NCBI GenBank assembly: GCA_003450915.1
Contig: DMEM01000136.1
Span: 1-10,366 of the forward strand
DNA: 10,366 nt
Direction of reading: 5' to 3'
Source of the DNA: Alphaproteobacteria bacterium
GTDB lineage: Bacteria > Pseudomonadota > Alphaproteobacteria > UBA1280 > UBA12223
Shown: one piece after another, positions 1-7,167 of the stretch
Layout of the letters: each line of letters begins with the position of its first letter
How positions within the stretch are numbered: the stretch's first letter is position 1
Position numbers and translations under genes: made by a program
The notes under the pieces: model-generated
Told to the model about the DNA's origin: nothing
The model's database searches: none
What the model saw: only the letters and a program-made list of their open reading frames with translations

Positions 1-7
1 AAACAAT

Positions 8-24
8 TAAGATTTTAAGTCTTA
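8..24 (-). terminator. Possible weak terminator hairpin after flagellin gene
   Basis: Fifteen bases after the flagellin stop codon the minus strand can form a 5-bp stem, TAAGA with TCTTA, around a 7-base loop, followed by the T-containing tail ATTGTTT. The stem is short and AT-rich and the tail is not a clean U-run, so this is only a candidate for the 3' end of the flagellin message. The real terminator may lie beyond the left edge. Nothing else is recognisable in the first 38 bases. Confidence 0.22.
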
Positions 25-38
25 TTATACAATATCTA

Positions 39-1634
39 CTATTGTTGTAGTAATGATAGTAGAGTATTTGGTCTTTGGTTAGCCTGGGCTAATAATGATA
101 CACCTGCTTGTACAATAACTTGTTCAGCTGTATATTTAGTTGTTTCTGTTGCAACATCAACATCTAATAGTCCTGATTTTGCAGACTCTGAGTTCTCAAT
201 TGTTACAGCAAGGTTTGATGAAGCGAAGTCTAGTCTTGATAAAGATGAACCTACACCAGATCTAATATCTTGTAAAGTATCAATTGCTTCTTTTACAGTA
301 TCAATTGCCGCATTAGCTGCTGCTTGAGTTGCAATATTTGTTGAGTTAATACCTAATGCTGTTGTTGATGCACTATCAACTGTAACACTAATCTTATCAG
401 ATACGCCAGTACCAGTACCTACTTGATAACTAAATGTTGCAGTACCTTTAACATCTTCTTGAACACCAAACATGTTATTCATAGGAATATCTAATGTTGT
501 TGTTGAGTTAGCTGCTGTAGCAATAGTATCAGCAGATAGAGTAAATAATGTATCTGTAGTACCTGCTAGTCTAATTTCAATAGAGTGTGCGTTAGTATCA
601 TCTAAATCGGCTGTAGGACCAACACCGAAACCACCACCATCTAGGTTAAATTCTAGACCTGCACCATTAATTGTTACAACACCTGCACCGTCATCCACTA
701 CAGTTAGCTGTAGTTGACCTGTTGTTGCATCATAAGCACCTGCTGCAGCTAAAGCTGTTAGCACTGATGAATCAATACCTGAAGTACCAGGAGTTGCCTG
801 TAGGTTTGTATATGTTGGAGGTGTTGCACCTGTTGCTACAGGGTTCATACCATCATTAAAGTCAACCCCTCTTTGGAAGTCTTCATCTAATTTAATTGTA
901 ACACCCATATCTGCAAATTCAACATTCATGAATTGACCTGGTTGTAGGTTTGCTGCCGCACCACCTGTAACTGCTGTTAAATCATTAGAAATATCTTGTT
1001 GAACCATTTCACCTGTTGTTCTGTTTGTAAGAGTTAGCATCTCTGTTGCAGAATCATATTCTACTGCGAAAACGTCACCGTTAACATCTAGGTTACCGTC
1101 ACCTGTTGTATCTTGTGCACCGTTAACAATGTTTGTATCGTAGCTTAAGCTCATACCTACACCATCTAGTGAACCATTTTTTGCTTCATTTGTTGAAGCT
1201 ACAACGTCACCACCATTTAATAGTTGGTTACCGTTAAATTCTGTATCTTGAGAGATACGGTCTACTTCTGAAAGTAGTTGTTGAAATTCTGAGTCTAACA
1301 GAACTCTTTCTGAGTCTGATAGCTGACCTGAAGCTGACTGAACTGATAATGAGCTTAGTCTAACTAGCACGTCGTTAACTTCTGATAAAGCGCCATCTGC
1401 AATTTGTAGCATAGATGTTGCTTGAGAAGTGTTAATAGCAGCCTGGTTTAGACCAGCGATTTCTGCTTCTAATCTAGAACCAATAGCTAATGACGCTGCG
1501 TCATCTCTTGCTGTTGGAACTCTTGAACCTGATGATAGCTTAGCTAGTGAGCTAGACGATCTTTCGTTTGCTTCAGCTAAGTTTCTTTGTACGTTCAAAG
1601 CTGAAGTGTTTGTTGTGATACTTAATGTTCCCAT
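39..1634 (-). CDS. Flagellin, major filament subunit
   Basis: This 531-residue protein is the filament subunit exported by the flagellar type III system and polymerised outside the cell. Residues 1-140 are a typical flagellin N-terminal D0/D1 domain, with SITTNTSALNVQRNL at 5-19, the LSSGSRVPTARDDAA region at 33-47 and the FNGNQLLNG turn at 133-141. Residues 430-531 are the matching C-terminal D1/D0 coiled-coil half, ending in QANQRPNTLLSLLQQ. Between them lies a variable surface domain of about 290 residues, rich in Thr, Ala, Gly and Asp, with no relative I can name. The chain has no cysteine, tryptophan or signal peptide, as is normal for flagellins. The ATG is fixed by the conserved N-terminus and by AAGGA nine bases upstream (plus 1644-1648). 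It is a single-gene unit behind a sigma-54 promoter. Which flagellin paralogue it is (fliC, fljK or other) cannot be told, so no symbol is given. Confidence 0.97.
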   Translation of the reverse strand: MGTLSITTNTSALNVQRNLAEANERSSSSLAKLSSGSRVPTARDDAASLAIGSRLEAEIAGLNQAAINTSQATSMLQIADGALSEVNDVLVRLSSLSVQSASGQLSDSERVLLDSEFQQLLSEVDRISQDTEFNGNQLLNGGDVVASTNEAKNGSLDGVGMSLSYDTNIVNGAQDTTGDGNLDVNGDVFAVEYDSATEMLTLTNRTTGEMVQQDISNDLTAVTGGAAANLQPGQFMNVEFADMGVTIKLDEDFQRGVDFNDGMNPVATGATPPTYTNLQATPGTSGIDSSVLTALAAAGAYDATTGQLQLTVVDDGAGVVTINGAGLEFNLDGGGFGVGPTADLDDTNAHSIEIRLAGTTDTLFTLSADTIATAANSTTTLDIPMNNMFGVQEDVKGTATFSYQVGTGTGVSDKISVTVDSASTTALGINSTNIATQAAANAAIDTVKEAIDTLQDIRSGVGSSLSRLDFASSNLAVTIENSESAKSGLLDVDVATETTKYTAEQVIVQAGVSLLAQANQRPNTLLSLLQQ

Positions 1635-1680
1635 TGTAATATATCCTTTTTGTTTTATAATTTGCGCTCAGCAAGAATAT

Positions 1681-1696
1681 TGCAAAAGGTGTGCCA
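1681..1696 (-). promoter_or_regulatory. Sigma-54 (-24/-12) promoter of flagellin gene
   Basis: Reading the minus strand, TGGCAC (1696-1691) is followed by five bases and TTGCA (1685-1681). The invariant GG (1695-1694) and GC (1683-1682) are separated by exactly 10 bases, the fixed spacing of RpoN promoters (consensus TGGCAC-N5-TTGCA). Transcription would begin about 12 bases beyond the GC, near 1670. That leaves a leader of roughly 36 bases containing the flagellin ribosome binding site. Sigma-54 control needs an AAA+ enhancer-binding activator, which is not encoded here; FlbD/FlrC/FleQ-type flagellar activators are the usual partners. Sequence match, spacing and position all agree. Confidence 0.87.
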
Positions 1697-1716
1697 AAAA
1701 ACACATCACCACACCT
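1687..1716. repeat. 7-bp inverted repeat overlapping the sigma-54 promoter
   Basis: AGGTGTG (1687-1693) and CACACCT (1710-1716) are exact reverse complements separated by 16 bases. The proximal arm overlaps the -24 element of the flagellin promoter; the distal arm lies just upstream. Both arms are upstream of the predicted transcription start, so this is more likely a DNA site than an RNA hairpin. The 23-bp centre-to-centre distance is about two helical turns, which would suit a dimeric regulator, but no protein is implicated by the sequence. A chance repeat is possible. Confidence 0.4.
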
Positions 1717-1811
1717 AAATAACTGTTTTATTTAATATTTAATTTTAAATTTATAATTTGTTATTTTTATAAATAAATTATTTTATTGGTAGATCATTAC
1801 TAAAAGACAAG

Positions 1812-1840
1812 AAAAAAGCCCTCAAATTGAGAACTTTTTT
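1812..1840 (-). terminator. Intrinsic terminator of the sucA-sucB-lpd operon
   Basis: The minus-strand RNA forms a 13-bp stem (1840-1828 with 1824-1812) around a 3-base loop. It begins with six A and ends with six U, so the U-run forms the distal side of the stem. The core contains two G-U wobble pairs in the minus-strand transcript; the plus-strand transcript would have C-A mismatches at those places. The hairpin is therefore built for leftward transcription, ending the lpd message 24 bases after its stop codon and separating it from the flagellin promoter. Confidence 0.85.
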
Positions 1841-1864
1841 CCTTTAAGTATTTTTTATTATAAT

Positions 1865-3265
1865 CTATTTATGTAAAGAAAGTTTATTTACATCTAAAGC
1901 CGCTTCTTTTAAAACCTCTGATAATGTTGGGTGAGCATGTACTGATTTTGCTAAATCTTCAGCTGAAGATGAAAATTCTAAGGCAATTGCAGCTTCTGCA
2001 ATTAACTCTGAAGCATTAGGACCTATAATATGCACACCTAAAACCCTATCGGTAACTTTATCTGCAATAATTTTTACAAATCCTTCTGTTTCCCCCATTG
2101 CAATAGCCCGACCATTTGCTTTAAAGCTAAACTTACCTATATTAAAATCTTTACCTGATGCTGTTAGTTCTTGCTCAGTTAAGCCAACACTTGCTATTTC
2201 AGGATGAGTATAAACAACCCCTGGAATTGTAGCATAGTTCATTTTTGCCTTATGCCCTGCAATAATTTCAGCACAAATAATAGCCTCTTCTTCTGCTTTA
2301 TGAGCTAACATTGGCCCAGGAACACAATCTCCTACTGCAAAAATATTACTTTGTGAAGTTCTAAACTGATCATCAATAATAACCTGACCTCTTGCATTTA
2401 ACTCAACACTTGCATTTTCTAAAGATAAACCATCTGTATTTGGTTTACGCCCAACAGCTACCAAAACTTTTTGTGCTGCAAGAGTTTTTAAGTTACTTTC
2501 TGAATCTTCAAAGCCTATATAAGCAACACCTTCACTAACCTGACAAGACTTTACGCTAACCCCTAAGCTAAATCTTAAACCTTGAGACTGAAGAAGTTTT
2601 TGCCCTTCAGCCCTTAAGTCTTTATCCATAACGGATAGAATTGACTCACTTGCATCTAAAACGGTAACATCACAGCCTAATCTTGAATAAACACTACCAA
2701 GCTCTAAACCTATAACACCTGCCCCGATAACAGCCATTGATTCTGGAACATCAGATAAACTTAAAGCCTCTGTTGATGATAAAATAACATCTTTATCAAA
2801 TTTCATAAATGGCAACTCTATAGGTTTTGAACCTGTTGCAATCATTACATTTTTTGCATTTATTAACTGAGTTTTACCTTCGTACTCAATTTTAATGAAG
2901 TTTTCTGTTTCAAAACTTGCAGAGCCGGTAAAAATTGTCACGTCATTTTTATTCATTAGGTAATTAATGCCTGTTGTTAACTGCTTTACAACATCACTTT
3001 TTCTATTTTGCATTTGGCTAAAGTCATATTTTAAGTTCTGAAAACTAATGCCATGTTCAGCAAAATGCCTTTTAGCACTATAAAACTTTTCTGATGATTG
3101 CAATAATGCCTTTGACGGTATACAGCCAACATTTAAACATGTTCCACCAAGTGTATTATATTTTTCAACAATTGCTACTTTTAAACCTAACTGGCTTGCT
3201 CTAATTGCGCCAACATAACCTGCAGGACCTGAACCAATTACTACTAAATCAAAAATATTTTCCAT
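1865..3265 (-). CDS. lpd: Dihydrolipoyl dehydrogenase (E3 of 2-oxoglutarate dehydrogenase)
   Basis: This cytoplasmic FAD enzyme reoxidises the dihydrolipoyl arm of the E2 subunit and passes the electrons to NAD+. At 466 residues it is normal for the family. Visible parts in order are the FAD dinucleotide fold GSGPAG (11-16), the redox-active disulfide in GGTCLNVGCIPSK (C43 and C48), the NAD fold GAGVIG (181-186), the second FAD contact AVGDC (310-314), and the C-terminal interface domain with HAHPTLSE (443-450), supplying the catalytic H445-E450 pair. All key residues are present. It is the third gene of the suc operon, 17 bp after sucB, with a modest AAGAG ribosome site, and is followed by the operon terminator. 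The position points to the 2-oxoglutarate complex. Whether it also serves pyruvate dehydrogenase or the glycine cleavage system cannot be seen here. Confidence 0.97.
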   Translation of the reverse strand: MENIFDLVVIGSGPAGYVGAIRASQLGLKVAIVEKYNTLGGTCLNVGCIPSKALLQSSEKFYSAKRHFAEHGISFQNLKYDFSQMQNRKSDVVKQLTTGINYLMNKNDVTIFTGSASFETENFIKIEYEGKTQLINAKNVMIATGSKPIELPFMKFDKDVILSSTEALSLSDVPESMAVIGAGVIGLELGSVYSRLGCDVTVLDASESILSVMDKDLRAEGQKLLQSQGLRFSLGVSVKSCQVSEGVAYIGFEDSESNLKTLAAQKVLVAVGRKPNTDGLSLENASVELNARGQVIIDDQFRTSQSNIFAVGDCVPGPMLAHKAEEEAIICAEIIAGHKAKMNYATIPGVVYTHPEIASVGLTEQELTASGKDFNIGKFSFKANGRAIAMGETEGFVKIIADKVTDRVLGVHIIGPNASELIAEAAIALEFSSSAEDLAKSVHAHPTLSEVLKEAALDVNKLSLHK

Positions 3266-3282
3266 AGTTTTTTCTCTTATTT

Positions 3283-4515
3283 TTATAAATCGAAGAATAA
3301 TTTCTCTGGGTTTTCAAGTAAGTTTTTCACTCTTACTAAAAATGAAACCGCATCTGAACCATCAATAAGCCTATGATCATATGAAAGAGCCACATACATA
3401 ATTGGTCTAATTACAATCTGCCCATCCACAACAACCGGTCGTTCTACAATATTATGCATTCCTAAAATTGCTGATTGAGGTTGATTAATAATAGGAGTTG
3501 ATAGCATTGATCCAAAAATTCCACCGTTTGTGATACTAAATGTACCTCCTACTAAATCCTCTGGACGAAGAGATCCCTTTTCTGCTTTATTAGCAAATTC
3601 TTTAATTGTTTTCTCTATTTGATCAAAACTTAAACTTTCGGCATTTCTAATAACGGGAACAAACAGACCTTTATCACTTGAAACAGCAATTGAAATATCG
3701 CAATAATCATGATACTCGACTTCTTCTGTATCAGCTAAAAAGTATGCATTAACCTTAGAATTCTCTTGTAAAGCTACGCAAACAGCCTTTGTAAAAAATG
3801 ACATAAAACCTAAGTTAACACCATGTTTATCTGCAAACTCTTGTTTAATGCTTTTCTTAATTTTCATTATTTGAGACATATCAACCTCATTAAAGGTAGA
3901 TAACATTGCTGCAACATTCTGAGAGTCTTTTAAACGCTTAGCAATAGTTTTTCTAATAGCTGGTAGTTTCTCTTTTCTAACTTTTCTATCTAAAGCATCT
4001 TTATTTCTAACAGGAGCTTTATTTACAATTTGGGCATTATTTATATTTTCTAAATATTCTAAAATATCAGATTTTAAAACTCTGCCATTTTTACCAGACA
4101 TCTTCACTTTACTTAAGTCAACATTATGTTCAATTACCAAAGAACGAACCGCTGGAGATAACGTCTCTAAATCTAAATTAAAAATATGATGTTCAATCAT
4201 CTCTCCTACTCCGTTGGGTTCTTTTACTTTTTTAATTTCCACTACAGGTTCTTTAACAACCTGTTTTACTTTAGCTTGTTTTGACTCGTCAATTTTTGCA
4301 ACAAGATCTTCAACTTTTACATCATCTCCTTGCTTAACTAAAAGTTCAGATAATAATCCTGCTGAGTTTGCTGTAATTTCTAAGTTAACTTTTTCTGTTT
4401 CTAGCTCAAGAATTATTTCATCTTCAGCCACAAAGTCCCCTACAGACTTATTTATATTTGCTACGGTTGCAGATGTAATAGATTCTCCTAGCACCGGAAC
4501 TTTTACTTCAAACAT
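3283..4515 (-). CDS. sucB: Dihydrolipoyl succinyltransferase (E2 of 2-oxoglutarate dehydrogenase)
   Basis: This is the core subunit of the 2-oxoglutarate dehydrogenase complex; it moves the succinyl group from E1 via lipoyl-lysine to coenzyme A. The 410 residues show one lipoyl domain (1-77) with the lipoylated lysine in ETEKVN (K42), a short Lys/Pro/Val-rich linker (about 80-105), a peripheral-subunit-binding domain (about 118-156, LSPAVRSLV to LKSDILEYL), and the catalytic acyltransferase domain (about 180-410) with the active-site motif SYDHRLIDG (H381, D385). Length and layout are typical of bacterial SucB. The substrate is assigned as succinyl rather than acetyl because sucA lies directly upstream and there is a single lipoyl domain. 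The ATG is supported by AAGGGG eight bases upstream (plus 4524-4529). The gene starts 15 bp after the sucA stop, consistent with one operon. Confidence 0.96.
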   Translation of the reverse strand: MFEVKVPVLGESITSATVANINKSVGDFVAEDEIILELETEKVNLEITANSAGLLSELLVKQGDDVKVEDLVAKIDESKQAKVKQVVKEPVVEIKKVKEPNGVGEMIEHHIFNLDLETLSPAVRSLVIEHNVDLSKVKMSGKNGRVLKSDILEYLENINNAQIVNKAPVRNKDALDRKVRKEKLPAIRKTIAKRLKDSQNVAAMLSTFNEVDMSQIMKIKKSIKQEFADKHGVNLGFMSFFTKAVCVALQENSKVNAYFLADTEEVEYHDYCDISIAVSSDKGLFVPVIRNAESLSFDQIEKTIKEFANKAEKGSLRPEDLVGGTFSITNGGIFGSMLSTPIINQPQSAILGMHNIVERPVVVDGQIVIRPIMYVALSYDHRLIDGSDAVSFLVRVKNLLENPEKLFFDL

Positions 4516-4530
4516 ATTTTCTACCCCTTA

Positions 4531-7002
4531 TTATTTAAATGCTTTTTTTAATATAAAATTGTGTTGTTTTTTGTGTAACTGTAAGTTACCTACAGCAGGG
4601 CTTGCCTTACTTTGCATTCCGATATACTCTAAATGAATATTAAAGTTTGTTAAAAATGCATCTTGCATAAACATAAAACATCCTGCATTTCTTGGTTCTT
4701 CTTGAACCCATTTAAAATCTGCAGTCTTATACTTTTCAATAATTTGTTTTAATTGATCAATTGGCAATGGATATAGCTGCTCAATTGCGACAATAGCCGT
4801 TGATAAATCTTTTAAATCTTGCTTTTCAGCCATTAAATCATGATAAATTTTGCCTGAACAGAAAATAACTTGTCGTGCTCTTTTTGATGTGTTTTCATCT
4901 TTAATAGTTTTAAACTCTCCATCTAGAAAATCTGAAACTTTTGCATTAGCCTCTTTTCTTCTAAGCAAGCTTTTAGGTGAGAACATTACTAAAGGTTTTT
5001 TTGCACTTGCCTGATTTCTTAATAAATGAAAAACTTGATCTGCTGAACTTGGATTTACAATTCTCATATTATTTTGTGCTGCTAAAGTTAAAAATCTTTC
5101 AATTCTAGCACTAGAATGTTCCGGACCTTGACCTTCAAAGCCATGCGGAAGAAGAACTGTTAAGTTATTTTTTTCATTCCATTTTTGCTCAGCCGAAAAA
5201 ATAAACTGGTCAAACATAATTTGAGCACCATTGGCAAAATCACCAAATTGAGCTTCCCAAATTGTTAAATTATCTTTTCCACTTTCAATTTTAGCTAGAT
5301 TATATCCATATTCAAACCCTAATACAGCATACTCTGAAACAGGAGAATTATAGACACTAATTTTTGCACTATTTTTAGCAAGCTTGTTCCATAAAATTAA
5401 TTCATTTTCATTGTTTTGATCAATTAGTGCTAAATGACGGTGAGAAAATGTTCCTCTTTTTGAATCTTGTCCTGAAAAACGAACAGAGATACCTTCATTA
5501 ACTAAACTAGCATAAGCTAAATTTTCAGCCATGCCCCAGTCAATACCATCTTCAAAACTTTCATTTAACGATTGACGTCGCTTTACTAATAATTTTTCAA
5601 GCTTTTTATTAACACTAAAGTTTGTAAAAGGCAATGTCATTGCATTTGCTACTTTATCTAATAAGTGCTCCGTTGTATTTGCCTGGAAATTATCGGTTTC
5701 AATTTTTTCATCTTCAGAAGTTAAAATATATTTTGAACAACATATTTCTTCAATTTGCTTTTCAGCCAGCTTATACTCTTGATTTAATAAATCTTGTTGT
5801 GTTTCTTCTAAAGCTTTACACTCTTGATGACTAATTAAGCCTTGTTCAATTAATTCAGCTTTATACTGTTTGTAAATTGATTGTTTCTTTTTAATATCTT
5901 GATACATTAATGGATTTGTAAATTCAGGATCATCTCCTTCATTATGTCCATATTTTCTAAAACCAATTAGATCAATAAATACATCTTTATTAAATTTTTG
6001 ACGATATAAAAATGCTAATTGCCCTGCTTTTAACACAGCTTCAATATCTTCAGCATTTACATGAATAATAAAGGCATCTAAACTTTTAGCAAAGTTTGTA
6101 CAATAAATACTTGTTGCCTCATCAGCCTTAGCTGTAAATCCAATTTTGTTATTTTGAATAATATGAATTGTTCCACCAACATTATAGCCATTAATATAAG
6201 CTAAGTTTAACGTTTCAGATACTGAACCCTGTCCGGCAAAAGCACTATCACCATGCATAATAATAGGCAGAACAGCATTTTTACCAGATAGCTCTTGCTT
6301 GGCAAAACTATGACCTAAAGCAACTGCATTAACAGCTTCTAAATGAGATGGGTTATTAAATAATTTGATATTTAACTTTTGATTATTCTGAACAAACTCT
6401 GCATTATAGCCTAAGTGATATTTAACATCGCCTTCTATTTTTCCGTTAAACTCATCAGCCCCTAAAAAGCCTGCAATTACTTTATGATATGGCTTACCCA
6501 TATAATTTGTTAGAACATTTAAACGACCTCTATGAGCCATCGCTAAATTAATCTGTTCAACTGAATTAGCTAAACTCATTTGTTTAACTTTTTCTAATAA
6601 AACTAACGTTGATTCTAATCCTTCAACTGAAAAACGTTTAACTCCAATAAATTTTTTAGCTAAAAACTCTTCAAACATACAAGCTCTTTTTAATTGTTTT
6701 AAGCTTGCTAATTTATGCTCTTTATCAATGGCAAAGTCTTCAATAATTTGATCAATAAAGTCAATTTCATCTTGTTTTAAAGCATGGATATTTTCTAATT
6801 CAAAATCAGCAAAAACTCTTGTTTCTTTTTTAAGGTTTGGAATTTCTGTAATTTCAATGTTTTTAACTTCTAAAATATCATCAATATCCATATCAGCAAA
6901 AAAATCCTGCCAGTGTTGTTCAACACTAGTATTATCTTGCATATATGAAGCTGCTAATTGTTTAATTTTATCAGATGATAAACCGTATAATTTACTAGGC
7001 AA
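4531..7002 (-). CDS. sucA: 2-oxoglutarate dehydrogenase E1, internally shortened form
   Basis: This thiamine-diphosphate enzyme decarboxylates 2-oxoglutarate and succinylates the lipoyl arm of SucB. Motifs in order are the E2-binding N-terminus ending in EQHWQDFF (28-35), MAHRGR (155-160; H157 matches E. coli H260), KYHLG (H196 matches E. coli H298), the ThDP/Mg motif GDSAFAGQG (251-259) to NNKIGFT (284-290), SHRH (520-523), WEAQFGDFANGAQ (582-594), GQGPEHSSAR (624-633) and SPKSLLRR (675-682). It has 823 residues against about 930 for E. coli SucA. The loss lies between residues 36 and 80, where the conserved RGH...DPL and IG(A/V)EYMHI segment is absent; the frame is uninterrupted. The start is TTG at 7002-7000. 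No in-frame ATG lies upstream before a stop, and the first ATG (codon 21) would remove part of the conserved N-terminus. The ribosome site is weak (GAAAG, plus 7011-7015). It is first in the operon, behind its own promoter. Confidence 0.95.
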   Translation of the reverse strand: MPSKLYGLSSDKIKQLAASYMQDNTSVEQHWQDFFADMDIDDILEVKNIEITEIPNLKKETRVFADFELENIHALKQDEIDFIDQIIEDFAIDKEHKLASLKQLKRACMFEEFLAKKFIGVKRFSVEGLESTLVLLEKVKQMSLANSVEQINLAMAHRGRLNVLTNYMGKPYHKVIAGFLGADEFNGKIEGDVKYHLGYNAEFVQNNQKLNIKLFNNPSHLEAVNAVALGHSFAKQELSGKNAVLPIIMHGDSAFAGQGSVSETLNLAYINGYNVGGTIHIIQNNKIGFTAKADEATSIYCTNFAKSLDAFIIHVNAEDIEAVLKAGQLAFLYRQKFNKDVFIDLIGFRKYGHNEGDDPEFTNPLMYQDIKKKQSIYKQYKAELIEQGLISHQECKALEETQQDLLNQEYKLAEKQIEEICCSKYILTSEDEKIETDNFQANTTEHLLDKVANAMTLPFTNFSVNKKLEKLLVKRRQSLNESFEDGIDWGMAENLAYASLVNEGISVRFSGQDSKRGTFSHRHLALIDQNNENELILWNKLAKNSAKISVYNSPVSEYAVLGFEYGYNLAKIESGKDNLTIWEAQFGDFANGAQIMFDQFIFSAEQKWNEKNNLTVLLPHGFEGQGPEHSSARIERFLTLAAQNNMRIVNPSSADQVFHLLRNQASAKKPLVMFSPKSLLRRKEANAKVSDFLDGEFKTIKDENTSKRARQVIFCSGKIYHDLMAEKQDLKDLSTAIVAIEQLYPLPIDQLKQIIEKYKTADFKWVQEEPRNAGCFMFMQDAFLTNFNIHLEYIGMQSKASPAVGNLQLHKKQHNFILKKAFK

Positions 7003-7040
7003 AACAAAATCTTTCTTTTTATTATTTTTGACCTATTTCA

Positions 7041-7069
7041 ATTATAACTAATTTATTAATAATAGGCAA
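7041..7069 (-). promoter_or_regulatory. Sigma-70-type promoter of the suc operon
   Basis: On the minus strand TTGCCT (7069-7064) resembles a -35 box, matching four of six consensus bases. After a 17-base spacer comes a perfect -10 box, TATAAT (7046-7041). The start point would be near 7034, giving a leader of about 32 bases before the TTG start of sucA. Perfect -10 hexamers arise easily in AT-rich DNA, but the spacing, the -35 match and the position in front of a new functional unit support it. Confidence 0.65.
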
Positions 7070-7141
7070 GCCCAAACAATTATATTTAAAAGAGCATTTT
7101 TAATGTGGTGGTTTCTAAGAAGTTTTGACTTATTGGGTAAG

Positions 7142-7167
7142 GACATGTACAAATGGTACATGACGTC
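7142..7167. repeat. Perfect inverted repeat between rodA and sucA
   Basis: CATGTAC (7144-7150) and GTACATG (7156-7162) are exact reverse complements around a 5-base centre. In minus-strand RNA the stem can extend to 9 bp by bulging three bases, pairing out to 7167 and 7142. No U-run follows, so it is not a normal terminator. It lies 33 bp after the rodA stop and about 75 bp upstream of the suc -35 box, in a stretch that looks richer in G+C than other spacers here. It could be an operator, an RNA processing or stability hairpin at the 3' end of the rodA message, or part of a small RNA. I recognise no known RNA family. The rest of the 7003-7200 gap holds only the suc promoter and a weak AT-rich hairpin at 7086-7103. 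Confidence 0.45.

Noticed and set aside
472..859. Open frames on the plus strand opposite the flagellin gene (472-717 and 671-859)
   Set aside because: They lie wholly inside the flagellin gene in antisense, have low-complexity products and no ribosome site, and arise from its biased codon use.
1429..1722. Plus-strand open frame running out of the flagellin 5' end into the spacer
   Set aside because: It is antisense to the conserved flagellin N-terminus and crosses the sigma-54 promoter; its product resembles nothing I recognise.
1717..1800. TTAA-rich repeats resembling CtrA boxes upstream of flagellin, and TTAA-N4-TTAA near 7175-7190
   Set aside because: The CtrA site needs TTAA-N7-TTAA with flanking C bases; these have wrong spacing and occur in nearly pure A/T sequence where TTAA is expected by chance.
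4214..4636. Plus-strand 140-codon open frame across the sucA/sucB junction
   Set aside because: It is antisense to the SucB lipoyl domain and the SucA C-terminus, both clearly real, and shows no independent start signals.
4531..7002. sucA as a pseudogene because of its short length
   Set aside because: The frame is continuous, the catalytic motifs examined are present, codon use matches neighbours, and intact sucB and lpd follow in the operon; a functional shortened enzyme is the simpler reading.
5634..7051. Plus-strand open frames 5634-5834 and 6857-7051
   Set aside because: Both are antisense to sucA, short and hydrophobic, as expected from AT-rich DNA read in reverse.
7086..7103. TTAAAA/TTTTAA hairpin as a rodA terminator
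   Set aside because: The stem is six A-T pairs only and no U-run follows on the minus strand; such repeats are common by chance in this DNA.
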